A stretch of 64,000 bases of DNA from JAJEFO01 sp965221845. Lineage in GTDB: Bacteria > Pseudomonadota > Alphaproteobacteria > Rhodobacterales > Rhodobacteraceae. Positions 1 to 9,687 of this stretch are shown here, one piece after another (within the stretch, counting starts at the first letter, position 1; each line of letters starts with the position of its first letter). Both the position numbers and the translations under genes were made by a program. Under the pieces are notes generated by a model that ran no database searches, was not told the DNA's origin, and was given only the letters and a program-made list of their open reading frames with translations. The stretch lies in contig OZ244919.1 in NCBI GenBank assembly GCA_965221845.1, positions 4,030,001-4,094,000 of the forward strand, in the 5' to 3' direction.

Positions 1-17
1 TCCTGCACGAGGCCTGA
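1..17 (+). CDS. 3' end of an upstream gene (partial)
   Basis: Only the last four codons and a TGA stop (positions 15-17) are inside the window, five bases before the permease start. From the neighbour this is probably the ATP-binding subunit of the same transporter, but nothing in these few bases proves it. Confidence 0.3.
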
Positions 18-21
18 GCCA

Positions 22-798
22 ATGGACTGGATCGAAAGGAACAACCGGCTTCTCGCCTGCGTCGCGGTGCTGACGGCTGCCGTGGTTCTCTGGGAAATCG
101 CGTGCCGCATCCTGGAGGTGCGTCCGTTCATCCTGCCTGCGCCTTCGGCGATTCTGGTCGAGATGGTCGATGATCCGGACTATTTTGCCAGGCATGCAGG
201 CCATACCCTGGCGACCACGCTGGCCGGTTTCGCATTGGCCGTGGCGCTTGGCGTGCTGATGGCGGTGGGAATCGTGCACTCGGTCTTTCTGGATCGCACG
301 CTGTACACCTTGCTGGTCGCGCTTAATTCCGTGCCGAAGGTTGCGCTTGCACCGCTCTTTGTCATCTGGATGGGCACCGGGGCGGAACCAAAGATCGCAA
401 TAGCGCTGATGATCGCGATCTTCTCGATCGTCATCGACACGGTGCTGGGCTTGCGCAGCGTCGACAAGGACATGATCGACATGGCACGGTCGGCACGTGC
501 GACGACCATGCAGGTCCTGTTCAAGATCCGCTTTCCCTGTGCGCTGGCCAGCATGTTCGCAGGCATGAAAGTGGGGATTTCCTTTGCCCTGATCGGGGCC
601 ATCGTGGGTGAGTTCGTGGCCGGAGAGACAGGCCTCGGCCATGTCATCCTGCTGTCGCAGGGCATGTTCGACACCACGCGCGCCTTTGCTGCCATCGTGA
701 TCCTGGGGATCATGGGCACGATCCTCTTCTACGCCGTCGAAGCCGCCGAACGAGTCCTCTTGCCCTGGCACACGTCCCAGCGCGGAGGCGAGCGCTAG
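22..798 (+). CDS. ABC transporter permease, NitT/TauT (SsuC/TauC) type
   Basis: This 258-residue inner-membrane protein is the permease half of an import system of the nitrate/taurine/sulfonate/pyrimidine-precursor class. It has an N-terminal hydrophobic segment at about residues 10-29, further segments near 62-85, 95-118 and 124-143, and a C-terminal pair near 183-212 and 221-240. The cytoplasmic EAA-type coupling loop lies at about 152-181 (starting DMARSARATTMQ), where the ATPase would dock. Length matches the family. The start follows the stop of the preceding gene by four bases, so it is probably translated as part of an operon whose ATPase and binding-protein genes lie off the left edge. 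The substrate cannot be told from the permease alone. Confidence 0.88.
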   Translation: MDWIERNNRLLACVAVLTAAVVLWEIACRILEVRPFILPAPSAILVEMVDDPDYFARHAGHTLATTLAGFALAVALGVLMAVGIVHSVFLDRTLYTLLVALNSVPKVALAPLFVIWMGTGAEPKIAIALMIAIFSIVIDTVLGLRSVDKDMIDMARSARATTMQVLFKIRFPCALASMFAGMKVGISFALIGAIVGEFVAGETGLGHVILLSQGMFDTTRAFAAIVILGIMGTILFYAVEAAERVLLPWHTSQRGGER

Positions 799-804
799 CG
801 CCCG

Positions 805-1743
805 ATGCTCGAAGGGATCCACAGGACGCGCCTGGCATCGCTGGGCCTGATTGCGACCGCCGCCCTCTGGGGCGGCAATCACGTGGTCATCCGCAACATG
901 GCGGATCAGACGGATCCGCTTGCGCTGGTGTTCTGGCGCTGGACGCTCAGCGCGCTGGCGCTTCTGCTCCTGACCGGCGGGCCGCTGTGGCGCGCACGGC
1001 GCGTCCTGCGGGCGCATCTGGGCAGGATCGCAGTTCTGGGATTCCTGAGCTGCGTCCCTTTTTCCCTGGCCATCATTGCGGCCCCGTTTGGCACATCCGC
1101 TGCCAATGTCGGGTTGATCCAGGCTACGGCGCCGCTGTGGATCGCGGCCGCGGGGACGCTGTTCCTGTCAGAACGGGCATCCGCACGGAGCACGGCAGGG
1201 CTGGGCCTGGGCTTTGCCGGCGCCGCACTGCTGATCTCGTCGGGACCTGCCGCCGGGACACTCTCGGCCGAGTTGCGCTGGGGGGATGCATTGGCTCTGA
1301 TCGCGACCCTGATCTGGGCAGGATACACTCTGTTGCTGCGGAAGATCCAAGGCATCCTGCATCCCGTCACGACGTTCAGCGCGATCGCCCTTACCGGATA
1401 TGCCGCGCTGATCCCGTGCCATGTGATCCTGACATTGGCGGCAAGCCCTGCGGGCATGCCGCTCCTTCCGCCCAGGGAGATCTGGCCTTCGGTGGCCTAT
1501 GTCGGGCTGGGGGCCACGCTGCTGGGAAACATGTTCTGGAATTTCGGAGTGCATGCCCTTGGGCCGACAGCGTCCTCGCAGTTCCTGTTTCTTGCCCCGT
1601 TATGCTCCATCGCATTCGGCGCCTGCTGGCTGCAGGAATACCTTTCACCCCTGGGCTGGATGGGAGCGGTCATGATCATACTGGGACTTGTCCTTTCAAC
1701 TGCCGGGCGGCAAGGAGGGCAAGAGGGCAGTGGGTCACCTTGA
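805..1743 (+). CDS. EamA-family (DMT) drug/metabolite exporter
   Basis: A 312-residue, highly hydrophobic protein with the ten-helix, two-repeat architecture of EamA transporters. The N-terminal repeat opens with the typical ALWGGNHVVIRN helix at about residues 19-30, and the second repeat begins near residue 160 (GDALALIATLIWAGYTLLLR). Members export amino acids or other metabolites, or act as permeases of unknown substrate. The gene starts six bases after the permease stop, which implies co-transcription, although EamA proteins need no ABC partner. The last residues after about 300 are hydrophilic. No specific substrate can be assigned. Confidence 0.85.
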   Translation: MLEGIHRTRLASLGLIATAALWGGNHVVIRNMADQTDPLALVFWRWTLSALALLLLTGGPLWRARRVLRAHLGRIAVLGFLSCVPFSLAIIAAPFGTSAANVGLIQATAPLWIAAAGTLFLSERASARSTAGLGLGFAGAALLISSGPAAGTLSAELRWGDALALIATLIWAGYTLLLRKIQGILHPVTTFSAIALTGYAALIPCHVILTLAASPAGMPLLPPREIWPSVAYVGLGATLLGNMFWNFGVHALGPTASSQFLFLAPLCSIAFGACWLQEYLSPLGWMGAVMIILGLVLSTAGRQGGQEGSGSP

Positions 1744-2362
1744 AGGTCTTCCATGGGGCCGCGGGGGCCGGCCTTCGGGTTCGCGGCTTCGGCGAGCCGC
1801 ATCATGCCGTCGACCGCCGCCGTGCCGGACAGCGTCATCCATTGCCAGGCGGAAACCCCGAAAACGCCCGAAGCCCGTCGAGGGGTCCGGCGTGGCGGCT
1901 TGCCGGGACAGGGGCGACGATCGTCCGTTTCCTCGGCCGCAACCGGGAGAGGACCGGGCACGCGGCCGGGGACGTCAGCCGGATGGCCGGGGATGGGCGT
2001 GCCTGCGTGCGCCGCGGCGCTGCCGCTCGATCGCATCCAGGCCTTCGCGCTGGCCAGGGTTGCGACATCGCCGGGGAGCGCGAGCCTCGCGAGGCGGCTG
2101 CGCGGGGAATGCCTGATCCGCTCGCCGCCTGCGGACACGACCCCGCCACGCGTGGTCACTTCGCCGTCGCTCGCATGCGCTCCGTCGGCATCCGAGCGGC
2201 CTGGCGTCGGTTCTCGGGGAAGGATCGGATTATGTTGCGCACCGGATCCTGAGGACGGGTTCGCGGGAACCTCATGGCGCTCCGGCGGACATGGCCGGCC
2301 CTGCTTGGCGTTCGGGAGGCGCCGTCGAGACGACAGTGCCCGGCGGAACGGAGCGGGCCCGC
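1744..2362. other. Intergenic, no gene recognised
   Basis: About 620 bases of GC-rich DNA between convergent genes. Several long open frames exist on both strands, but their amino-acid composition (Arg, Pro and Ala rich) and mutual overlap look like by-products of GC content. No terminator with a U-tract, repeat or RNA gene was seen. Confidence 0.4.
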
Positions 2363-3676
2363 TCAGACCGCCGCCCGTTCCTTCAAGCTCTTGGCAATGA
2401 AGCTCGGCATGTGATCTCCCATGCCGACGGTGCGGCCGCTCCTGCGCCTTACCGTCTCCAGCGAAGGGGCGGGCGGCGTCTCGCGGCTGCGCGCGCGCTT
2501 CGGCCTTTCGGCTCTTGCCGATGCAGACTGCATCGGGTTGCCGGCGCGGGGAATGTCCTTGGCGATCAGCCTCTCTATCGCGTCGAGCAGCTTTTCGTCC
2601 GCCGGGAGGGATATCGTCACTGCCTTGCCTTCGCGCCCGGCGCGCCCGGTGCGCCCGATTCGGTGCACGTAGTCCTCGGAATTGGACGGCACGTCAAAGT
2701 TCAGGACATGGCTGACTCTCGGGATGTCGAGGCCTCGGGCCGCCACGTCGGAGGCGACAAGAAGCCTGAGCGCGCCGTCCCTGAACCTGTCCAGTGTCCG
2801 GGTGCGCTGCGGCTGGTCAAGATCCCCATGGATCGGCGCGGCGTCGAAGCCGTGCTTCTGAAGGGACTTCGCCACGATGTCGACATCGGTCTTGCGGTTG
2901 CAGAAGACGATGGCGTTGCGACATTCCTCTCCTTCACGCTCGATGATCGCGCGGAGCAGTTCGCGCTTCTCCTTCGCGGCCCGGTCGCGACGGGAGGGTT
3001 GCAGCTGCACGACCTCCTGCGTGATCGTCTCCGAGGCGGTTGCCTGGCGCGTGACCTCGACTCGGGCCGGGTTGGACAGGAACGTGTTGGTGATGCGCTC
3101 GATCTCGGGAGCCATCGTGGCGGAGAAGAACAGCGTCTGGCGGGTGAATGGCGTCAAGGCGAAGATGCGCTCGATGTCGGGAATGAAGCCCATGTCGAGC
3201 ATGCGGTCGGCCTCGTCCACCACCATGATCTCGATGCCCGTCAGCAGGAGCTTGCCGCGCTCGAAATGGTCGAGAAGCCGGCCGGGCGTCGCGATCAGGA
3301 CGTCGACGCCGCGGTCGATCAGCGCGTCCTGCTCCTTGAAGCTGACGCCGCCGATGAGCAGTGCCTTGGAGAGCCTGACGTTTCGGGAATAGGTGTCGAA
3401 GCTCTCGGCGACCTGCGCGGCGAGCTCCCGTGTCGGGCAGAGCACAAGCGAACGCGGCATCCGGGCCCGCGCGCGGCCTGACGCGAGCATGTGGATCATC
3501 GGGAGCGTGAAGCCCGCCGTCTTGCCGGTGCCGGTCTGCGCGATGCCGAGCACGTCGCGCTTCTCGAGAGCCGGCGGAATGGCGCCGTTCTGTATCGGCG
3601 TGGGGGTTTCGTACCCTGCGGCTTCGACGGCCTCAAGGATCTTCGGCGAAAGTGCCAGGTCGGAGAATCTTGTCAT
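2363..3676 (-). CDS. rhlE: DEAD-box ATP-dependent RNA helicase (RhlE type)
   Basis: A 437-residue RNA helicase of the RhlE/SrmB-like group that unwinds RNA duplexes during ribosome assembly and RNA turnover. The start is set at the ATG whose complement is at 3674-3676 because the product then begins MTRFSDLALSPKIL, the usual N-terminus. An upstream ATG would add 56 unrelated residues. Visible motifs are the Q motif PTPIQ (residues 25-29), motif I AQTGTGKT (46-53), motif Ib TPGR (130-133), DEAD (154-157), SAT (185-187) and motif VI HRIGRTGRAG in the second RecA domain. The basic tail after the core carries Arg/Lys-rich segments typical of RhlE proteins. Confidence 0.93.
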   Translation of the reverse strand: MTRFSDLALSPKILEAVEAAGYETPTPIQNGAIPPALEKRDVLGIAQTGTGKTAGFTLPMIHMLASGRARARMPRSLVLCPTRELAAQVAESFDTYSRNVRLSKALLIGGVSFKEQDALIDRGVDVLIATPGRLLDHFERGKLLLTGIEIMVVDEADRMLDMGFIPDIERIFALTPFTRQTLFFSATMAPEIERITNTFLSNPARVEVTRQATASETITQEVVQLQPSRRDRAAKEKRELLRAIIEREGEECRNAIVFCNRKTDVDIVAKSLQKHGFDAAPIHGDLDQPQRTRTLDRFRDGALRLLVASDVAARGLDIPRVSHVLNFDVPSNSEDYVHRIGRTGRAGREGKAVTISLPADEKLLDAIERLIAKDIPRAGNPMQSASARAERPKRARSRETPPAPSLETVRRRSGRTVGMGDHMPSFIAKSLKERAAV

Positions 3677-4330
3677 ATCGGTCCATGTATCGCGGAACGT
3701 GCTTGGATCCGCAGGCAGCGCAGAGGGGATCTGGATGGCCACAGGGTTATCCACATGCCACCTCAGATCGCGCAATGCGTAATGCATTGCGCCCATGGCG
3801 TCAACGCCGGATGCAATCAACTGAACAGGCGGCAAAAAAGCCACGCATGCCGCATTGCGCCCGAAAACCGTCCCCAGATCTTTCCACCGATCCCGGACGG
3901 GATTGCCGCATAGCCGCCGGGACGGGGCCGGACCCGCCCGCAGTCCGGAGCGACGCCCGGCAGCCCCGCGGGCCGGAACCCCCGGCGGGCAAGGCTTCTG
4001 CCGTCAGCGGACACCGATCACCGATCACTGGCTTCAGGACCTTCCGCAGGGAAAGGCGATGTTGACAGCGGCGCGTTGGGCCATCGCATCATCCGGTGTC
4101 GCCACCTGCTTGCCTGGCTTCGGGCTTGTCCAGGGTGGAGCGCTCAGGCTCCCAAGCGCCTGGGAGGTGGTTGCGTTCGCGCTTCTGGCACTCGTGATTT
4201 GTGCGGGGCTGGGGTTCATCCTGGCGTGCAAGAGGGACCGGACCGGTTCGACTGTATCTGTCGGGAGTCGCCCTTCCGTCGTTTTTTCTGCTGGCCGCCA
4301 AGCCTGCCACGCTGGCATGGGAGTCCGAAG
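3677..4330. other. Intergenic; possible small membrane ORF at 4059
   Basis: No recognised gene. A plus-strand frame opening at 4059 behind a GGAAAGG element encodes one convincing hydrophobic helix (WEVVAFALLALVICAGLG) and then runs into low-complexity sequence. It could be a small membrane protein or a remnant. The first 150 bases presumably contain the helicase promoter. Confidence 0.25.
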
Positions 4331-4534
4331 ATGCGGCATCCTTTCGCAATCCTGGCAATCGCGGCCGTGCTCTTTCCCGCATTCGCCGGGAAAGAAGTGC
4401 AAGGCCAGCACGTTTCCGACGTTCCAGTTCAAGTGCACGGACCGCCTTCCGTTGACGGTCCTAAATATCTGGATTTTGCACAGTTCAGCAACGTTTTTGA
4501 GTCCCCCCGTTCCACTCTGAAGTGCAACACCTGA
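4331..4534 (+). pseudogene. 5' fragment of a putative secreted protein, cut by IS30
   Basis: The frame opens at 4331 with MRHPFAILAIAAVLFPAFAG, which looks like a Sec signal peptide, followed by a polar segment containing PKYLDFAQF. About 60 codons in, the sequence runs into the left end of the IS30 element, and the frame stops inside that end at 4534. The family is not recognised. A matching 3' half appears to lie beyond the IS (5811 onward). The join is an inference; no protein homolog was checked. Confidence 0.4.
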
Positions 4535-5806
4535 TGCAGTGTTCCTGGTCGTTCGGCGACACATGATGTTGCGAATCGGCCAGGCGGCGACGACAGTCCC
4601 TGTGATGAAGCAAGGAGACTGTCATGCCCGAGGGCCATCGCCACCTGACCTATGCGGAACGCTGCCAGATCCACGCCCTGAGGAAAAGCGGGCTTTCCGG
4701 CCCGGCGATCGCCCGCCAGCTCGGCCGCGACCGCACGACGGTCTGGCGCGAGGTGCGGCGCAACTCCGGCAGGCGCGGCTACCGCCACAAGCAGGCCCAG
4801 CGCAAGGCGGACAGGCGCCGCAGCGCGGCCTCGTCGGTGGCGCGCAAGATGACGCCGGAGCTGTGGCGCATGGCGGAGGAGCGGCTGGCCGAGGGCTGGA
4901 GCCCCGAGCAGGTCAGCGGGCGCCTCCGCAAGGAGGGCGCGCCGATGGCGGGGCGTCAGTGGATCTACGAGCGCATCCACGCCGACCGGAAGGCCGGCGG
5001 CGGTCTCTGGCGGCATCTCCGCCGCCGCGGCAGGAAGCCGAACCGGAAGGGCGGGGCCCACGCGGGCCGCGGCCGCATCCCGGGCCGGGTGGACATCTCC
5101 GAGCGCCCGGACGTCGTGGAGGCGAAGGAACGGGTCGGCGACTGGGAGGCCGACACCATTGTGGGCAAGGGCCACAGCGGCGCGCTGGTGTCGCTGGTGG
5201 ACAGGGCGTCCAAGTACACCCTGCTCGAAAGGGTCGAAAGGAAGACGGCGGACGCGGTCGGCTCGGCCATGACCGGCATGCTGGGCCCTCTCCCCGTGCA
5301 CACGGTCACCGCGGACAACGGCAAGGAGTTCGCGGGCCACGCCCGCGTGTCGGAGGCGCTCGGCGCGGGGTTCTTCTTCGCGCGCCCGTACCACTCCTGG
5401 GAGCGCGGCCTGAACGAGCACGTGAACGGGCTGGTGCGGGAGTGGTTCCCGAAGGGCACGGACTTCCGCAAGGTGACGGACGCAGAGGTGCAGGCCGTCC
5501 AGGACCGGCTGAACGCACGTCCGAGGAAGGCGCTGGGCTACCTCACCCCGTCCGAGGCCTTCCACCAGGCGCAGCCGCCCTGAGGGGGCCTTCCGGGGCC
5601 GCCGGGGGCGGCTCCGAGGGGAGATGCGCGCTGTCCGCGGCCCGCCGTCCTCCGGTCGGGCTCCGCCCTCCCTGCGTCCGGCGGGCCGCGGACAGCGCCC
5701 GGCGGGGCTTGCACCGCCCCGGAAGACTGGCTACGCCTCCCGGTGAAGGGACCGCCGCCGCTCGGGCTTCGCCCCTCGCTGGCTGATGTTGCACTTCGGA
5801 GTGGAA
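4510..5806 (+). mobile_element. IS30-family insertion sequence
   Basis: The element of about 1.3 kb is bounded by imperfect inverted repeats of about 21 bases: the left end starts TTCCACTCTGAAGTGCAACA at 4510 and the complementary right end finishes at 5806 (read inward, TTCCACTCCGAAGTGCAACA). It contains one intact transposase. No clear target duplication is visible in the flanking bases (left ...CCG, right GCG...), so boundaries may be off by one or two bases or the duplication has decayed. It sits between two halves of what looks like one secreted-protein gene. Confidence 0.85.
4624..5583 (+). CDS. IS30-family transposase
   Basis: A 319-residue DDE transposase. The N-terminal helix-turn-helix spans about residues 8-45 (LTYAERCQIHALRKSGLSGP and following). 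The catalytic core shows the first Asp in DWEADTIVG, the second in VTADNGKEF and the Glu in the NEHVNGLVREWFP region, followed by the family's C-terminal RPRKALGYLTPSEAF signature. Length is normal for IS30 and the frame is uninterrupted, so the element may still be active. It is the only gene inside the inverted repeats. Confidence 0.93.
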   Translation: MPEGHRHLTYAERCQIHALRKSGLSGPAIARQLGRDRTTVWREVRRNSGRRGYRHKQAQRKADRRRSAASSVARKMTPELWRMAEERLAEGWSPEQVSGRLRKEGAPMAGRQWIYERIHADRKAGGGLWRHLRRRGRKPNRKGGAHAGRGRIPGRVDISERPDVVEAKERVGDWEADTIVGKGHSGALVSLVDRASKYTLLERVERKTADAVGSAMTGMLGPLPVHTVTADNGKEFAGHARVSEALGAGFFFARPYHSWERGLNEHVNGLVREWFPKGTDFRKVTDAEVQAVQDRLNARPRKALGYLTPSEAFHQAQPP

Positions 5807-5810
5807 GCGG

Positions 5811-6410
5811 CGGTCGGACCGGATCGGCTTCTTGACCAAGCCCGGATGGACCGGGTCGAAATTCGTCGACACGCCAAATGCCAATCGCGTGGTTTCGATC
5901 CACGAGTGTGATGCTGGAGAAATTTCCAAAGGCCAGTGCACACACAAGCCCATGACGACATGCATGCCCTGTTTGTGAACCCGGCCATGGAACATGAAAA
6001 GCTGGAACGCATCGTCGAGGGCCTGGACTTGCAGACGCTGCCGATGAAACTGAGTGACACTGACTGGATCACCAAAGACCAGCTGAACGGACTGGTGGAT
6101 GCCTCGGACCTGGATCTGAGTTTCCAGCCTGCATGGGATGATGTCTGGTTTGCAAACAGCTGTGACCTGCAACAGGCTGGCTCCCAGCCCCGAATGCGTC
6201 GGATTGCAATGGCAACCGGTTCAGGAAGGCAGGCTGCTATGGGTTGCTGGCATTGATGACGGGCTTTCCGACGCTCCTTCGACAAAATTGATTGTGGCGG
6301 ACAGGATGTTCGAGCACGGGGATGTCGGACGCTACTCCGCCGAGTGTGGAGCACAGCAAGTGCCGGATACCTGTGCTCTGACGGCGGGCTGTTCTGAAAG
6401 TCACGCATAA
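5811..6410 (+). pseudogene. Probable 3' remnant of the secreted-protein gene split by IS30
   Basis: Downstream of the IS right end, protein-like sequence runs in two alternating plus-strand frames. First comes IGFLTKPGWTGSKFVDTPNA (from 5811), then LERIVEGLDLQTLPMKLSDT (about 6000-6180), then LLWVAGIDDGLSDAPSTKLI (about 6230-6300). The composition is balanced and unlike the Arg/Pro-rich shadow frames nearby. The frame changes suggest at least two small indels. If the IS plus a 3-bp duplication is removed, the 5' fragment and this part would be in the same frame, but no duplication is visible to support that. Family unknown. Confidence 0.35.
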
Positions 6411-7057
6411 ATGACTTCAGGACGCTGTCGCCGGCGATTTGATCAATGCAGCCCGTGCCCCGGTCCCTGGACTCAGACGATGCGACGAAGCGACGCACGG
6501 AAATGTCGGCGGCCCAAGGTCAAGCCGAAGCCAGCCTGGTCCACGTCGTCAGCGATCGAAAGGTGAAGATCGGCATTCGACAGACATTGTGTGCGCGGGA
6601 GCAAAGGCATGAGAGCTTGACCTGAAACGTCGATGGCCTGCCTCGGATGCGGCGTTTCCGTGTCCGGCATCAACCAGACAGGCAGGCTGCCACGGCCTGG
6701 AAGGACACCGCGAGAGGAGCATGGCCGCAAGCCGGGGGGACATGAAAGCGACCGGCTGGCACCGCAGGCATGGGAAAAAGCAAAGAGATCGCAAACTGCC
6801 CAATCATCACCTCTGCTGCTGCTTCCGGTCCCGGCCATAAATCCGGTCAAACGCACTCCGCGATCTTCGGTGCTGGCGCCCAAATGACGTTGATGTCTGA
6901 AAGGACGATCAAGGATGCCGACTTTCGGCAGGCTGGCCATGCGCTCGTCACAGGTATGACGGGAGCGGAAAGAAGGCCCGAATGCGGGGCGCGCGCAGAC
7001 ATTCCGGTCAGTGCAAAGTCAAAATGACATGCCACCGGGCGCATGCATGCCTTGGAG
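6411..7057. other. Intergenic, no gene recognised
   Basis: About 650 bases with somewhat lower GC than the neighbours. Short open frames on both strands do not resemble known proteins and lack good ribosome-binding sites. It may hold further remnants of the decayed gene to its left. Confidence 0.3.
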
Positions 7058-8668
7058 CTACGCGGCCTGCATTTCCTTGGTCTCCGAAAGCGCGAGCTCA
7101 GGGTGGTCCCTCTTGATGCGGTCTATGTCCCACTGGAGGCGCGTGAGGTAGACAACGTCGCCGTCGTTGTCATGTGCGATGTGGCCCTTGTTGGCGTCCA
7201 TGAAGACGTCCATCGCCTCCTTCGGCCCCGAAACCCAGCGTGCGGACGTGAACCGGGACGGCTCGAAACGGACCGGGAGCCCGTACTCGACCTCGATGCG
7301 GCTCGCGAGGACGTCGAACTGCAGCGGCCCCACGACGCCCACGATGAATCCTGATCCCACCGCCGGCCTGAAGACCTTGGCCGCCCCTTCCTCCGCGAAC
7401 TGCATTAGCGCCTTGTCGAGATGCTTCGCCTTCATCGGGTCGCCGGCCCGGACGCCCTTCAGGAGCTCGGGTGCGAACGACGGCAGGCCCGTCACGCGCA
7501 GGGCTTCCCCTTCGGTCAGGGTGTCGCCGATCCGGAGCTGTCCGTGATTCGGGATGCCGATGATGTCGCCGGCCCAGGCCTCCTCTGCCAGTCCGCGCTC
7601 CGAGGCCAGGAACAGGACCGGGCTGGAGACGGCCATGGGCGTCCCGGTCCGTACATGCCGGAGCTTCATGCCCCTTCGAAAGTGCCCCGACGCAAGCCTC
7701 ACGAAGGCGACCCTGTCGCGGTGCTTCGGATCCATGTTGGCCTGGACCTTGAAGACGAATCCGGAAACCGTCCCCTCTTCGGGGGCGACCTGCCGCGGCT
7801 CGGCGGGCTGTGGCTGGGGCGGTGGCCCGAGGGTGCCGATGGCGTTCATCAGCTCCCTGACACCGAAGGAGTTCAAGGCGCTTCCGAACCAGATCGGGGT
7901 CCGCGTGCCGTCAAGGAAGGGCTGCCGCTCGAAAGGGGGCAGGAGCTCGCGCGCCATCGCGACCTCCTCCCGGAAGGGCCCCAGAAGCGCGTCCGGCACG
8001 TGCCGGGCAAGCGCGGGGTCGTCCAGCCCCCCTATCTTCACGGAGTCGGCGACCCTGTTGCGATCGGCGCGCGGCATGATGTCCAGCCGGTCGTTGAGGA
8101 TGTCGTAGCTGCCGATGAAGTCGCGCCCGGCTCCCACGGGCCATGACGCGGGCGTGACGTCTATGGCGAGGCTCTCCTGAATCTCGTCGATGGTCTCGAA
8201 CGTGTCCCGGCTCTCCTGGTCCATCTTGTTGCAGAAGGTCAGGATCGGCAGGTCCCGCAGGCGGCATATCTCGAACAGCTTCCGGGTCTGGCTTTCCACG
8301 CCCTTCGCGCCGTCAATCACCATGACGGCGGCATCCACGGCCGTCAGGGTCCGGTAGGTGTCTTCGGAGAAATCGGAGTGTCCGGGCGTGTCGACGAGAT
8401 TGAACCGGAACCCGCCGTAGTCGAAGGACATCGCGGACGCGCTGACGGAGATGCCGCGGCTCCTCTCGAGGTGCATGAAGTCCGACCGCGTCCGCCGGGC
8501 CCTGCCCTTGGCGCGGACCTGCCCGGCCATCTGGATCGCTCCGCCGTAGAGCAGGAACTTTTCGGTCAGCGTCGTCTTGCCCGCATCAGGGTGCGAGATG
8601 ATCGCAAAGGTCCTGCGCCGCGCGATTTCAGGCGGCAGCGGGGCGGCGTTCGTGGCGTGATCTGGCAT
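7058..8668 (-). CDS. prfC: Peptide chain release factor 3
   Basis: A 536-residue translational GTPase that recycles RF1/RF2 from the ribosome after termination and helps post-peptidyl-transfer quality control. The G domain shows the P-loop SHPDAGKTT (residues 25-33), the switch region RSRGISV, DTPGHSDF (G3) and NKMD (G4). Downstream are the RF3-specific domains II and III, including VNVG-like segments and the C-terminal GPLQFDVLASRIEVEYG motif that separates RF3 from EF-G. Length and order of domains are complete. It is monocistronic here, with mobile DNA on both sides. Confidence 0.97.
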   Translation of the reverse strand: MPDHATNAAPLPPEIARRRTFAIISHPDAGKTTLTEKFLLYGGAIQMAGQVRAKGRARRTRSDFMHLERSRGISVSASAMSFDYGGFRFNLVDTPGHSDFSEDTYRTLTAVDAAVMVIDGAKGVESQTRKLFEICRLRDLPILTFCNKMDQESRDTFETIDEIQESLAIDVTPASWPVGAGRDFIGSYDILNDRLDIMPRADRNRVADSVKIGGLDDPALARHVPDALLGPFREEVAMARELLPPFERQPFLDGTRTPIWFGSALNSFGVRELMNAIGTLGPPPQPQPAEPRQVAPEEGTVSGFVFKVQANMDPKHRDRVAFVRLASGHFRRGMKLRHVRTGTPMAVSSPVLFLASERGLAEEAWAGDIIGIPNHGQLRIGDTLTEGEALRVTGLPSFAPELLKGVRAGDPMKAKHLDKALMQFAEEGAAKVFRPAVGSGFIVGVVGPLQFDVLASRIEVEYGLPVRFEPSRFTSARWVSGPKEAMDVFMDANKGHIAHDNDGDVVYLTRLQWDIDRIKRDHPELALSETKEMQAA

Positions 8669-8730
8669 TTGCGGCGTATAGCCACCTCAACTTCCGCCAG
8701 CAACCGGACGGACTTACCGACTTTCCAACC

Positions 8731-8874
8731 GGGTGTAGCCCAGATTGGTTGATCGAGCCCCAATGGTCCAGCTTGCCCGCTGTTCGAGAATGTCTGACAG
8801 CCTTGTTTCCTTGATGGAACGATGGTGCGGCAGCGCCAGCGAATCATGGCGGTCAACAAGTTTGGGATGCACCC
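8731..8874. repeat. 144-bp MITE, ISKra4-like ends (copy 1)
   Basis: The element opens with GGGTGTAGCCCAGATT and closes with the imperfect complement ending GATGCACCC. It has no coding capacity. It is exactly as long as, and alignable end to end with, the sequence at 44252-44395. Its ends resemble those of the ISKra4-like element at 55672-57082, so it is probably a non-autonomous derivative mobilised by such a transposase. A 9-base match (CCGACTTTC) lies at 8717-8725 and 8879-8887 but is not flush with the ends. Confidence 0.75.
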
Positions 8875-8982
8875 CTTTCCGACTTTCGGGTTGACGGCCA
8901 GTCCGGGCGTCGGCAGCATTGCAATGGAGCGTGAACAGCGCTCGTGGCCCGGGGCGCCGGGCCGGAAGCGGAGGATGCCGTG

Positions 8983-9357
8983 ATGATGACGACCCGGGAG
9001 ATTGCCGAAGGACTCTGCCGGCATTGCCGCGAGGGGACCGAAGAGCGCGGCATGGAGGAACTGTACTCGCGAGCGATCGTTTCCGTCGAGCCGATGGCCG
9101 GCCACGGACGGGATCCTGTCAGCAACGGGATCGACGCCCTCAGGGAGAAGCATGAATGGTGGGCCGAGAACTTCGAGGTCCACAGCACTGGCATCGAGGG
9201 ACCGTTCATAAACGGCGACAGGTTCAGCGTGATCTTCGATGTCGACGTCTCCGAAAGGGCGAGCGGCCAGAGATGGAGGGCGAAGGAAGTCGCACTGTAC
9301 GAGGTCGAGGACGGAAAGATCGTGCGCGAGTCATTCTTCATGGCTCCGATGGAATGA
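8983..9357 (+). CDS. SnoaL-like (NTF2-fold) protein
   Basis: A 124-residue protein of the SnoaL-like/NTF2-like fold. The start at 8983 is chosen because GGAGG at 8970-8974 is correctly spaced; an upstream in-frame ATG would add 13 atypical residues. The sequence has the family pattern: an N-terminal helix (IAEGLCRHCREG), a central GIDALREKHEWW helix, strands with FINGDRFSVIFDVDVSE, and a closing EVALYEVEDGKIVRESFFM strand pair. Members are small polyketide cyclases, isomerases or proteins of unknown role, so no reaction can be assigned. It stands alone between a MITE and mobile DNA. Confidence 0.8.
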   Translation: MMTTREIAEGLCRHCREGTEERGMEELYSRAIVSVEPMAGHGRDPVSNGIDALREKHEWWAENFEVHSTGIEGPFINGDRFSVIFDVDVSERASGQRWRAKEVALYEVEDGKIVRESFFMAPME

Positions 9358-9687
9358 CGCGCCGTCCCGCTCCCGCGACGCGGGTTTCGGGCTCACGTCT
9401 CCCGCTCGCCTGCCCTCAATCCGGGGGCGCCCGGGCCTGATCCATCTCCAGAGACGACAGGGCCCGTTCGCCGGCATGAGGCCGTGGCAGGCACGATCGA
9501 CCGAAAGCGCAAAAGCGCCGCTCACGGCGCGGCGGTAGCCGCGGCCGACGAGCGAGAAGCGACGGCGGCCGAAGACCGAAAGGCCCGTCTCATGCCTCCG
9601 ATGCAGGGGATCCCGCGCGGTGGCAGGTGGTGCCGGACGCCGGGCAATGGCGTTCGGTTAAGGAGGTTCTCCGCCTATTCAGCGTGA

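Noticed and set aside
1744..2362. ISAs1-like remnant
   Set aside because: A few short matches in style were suspected, but no run of family residues could be found in any frame.
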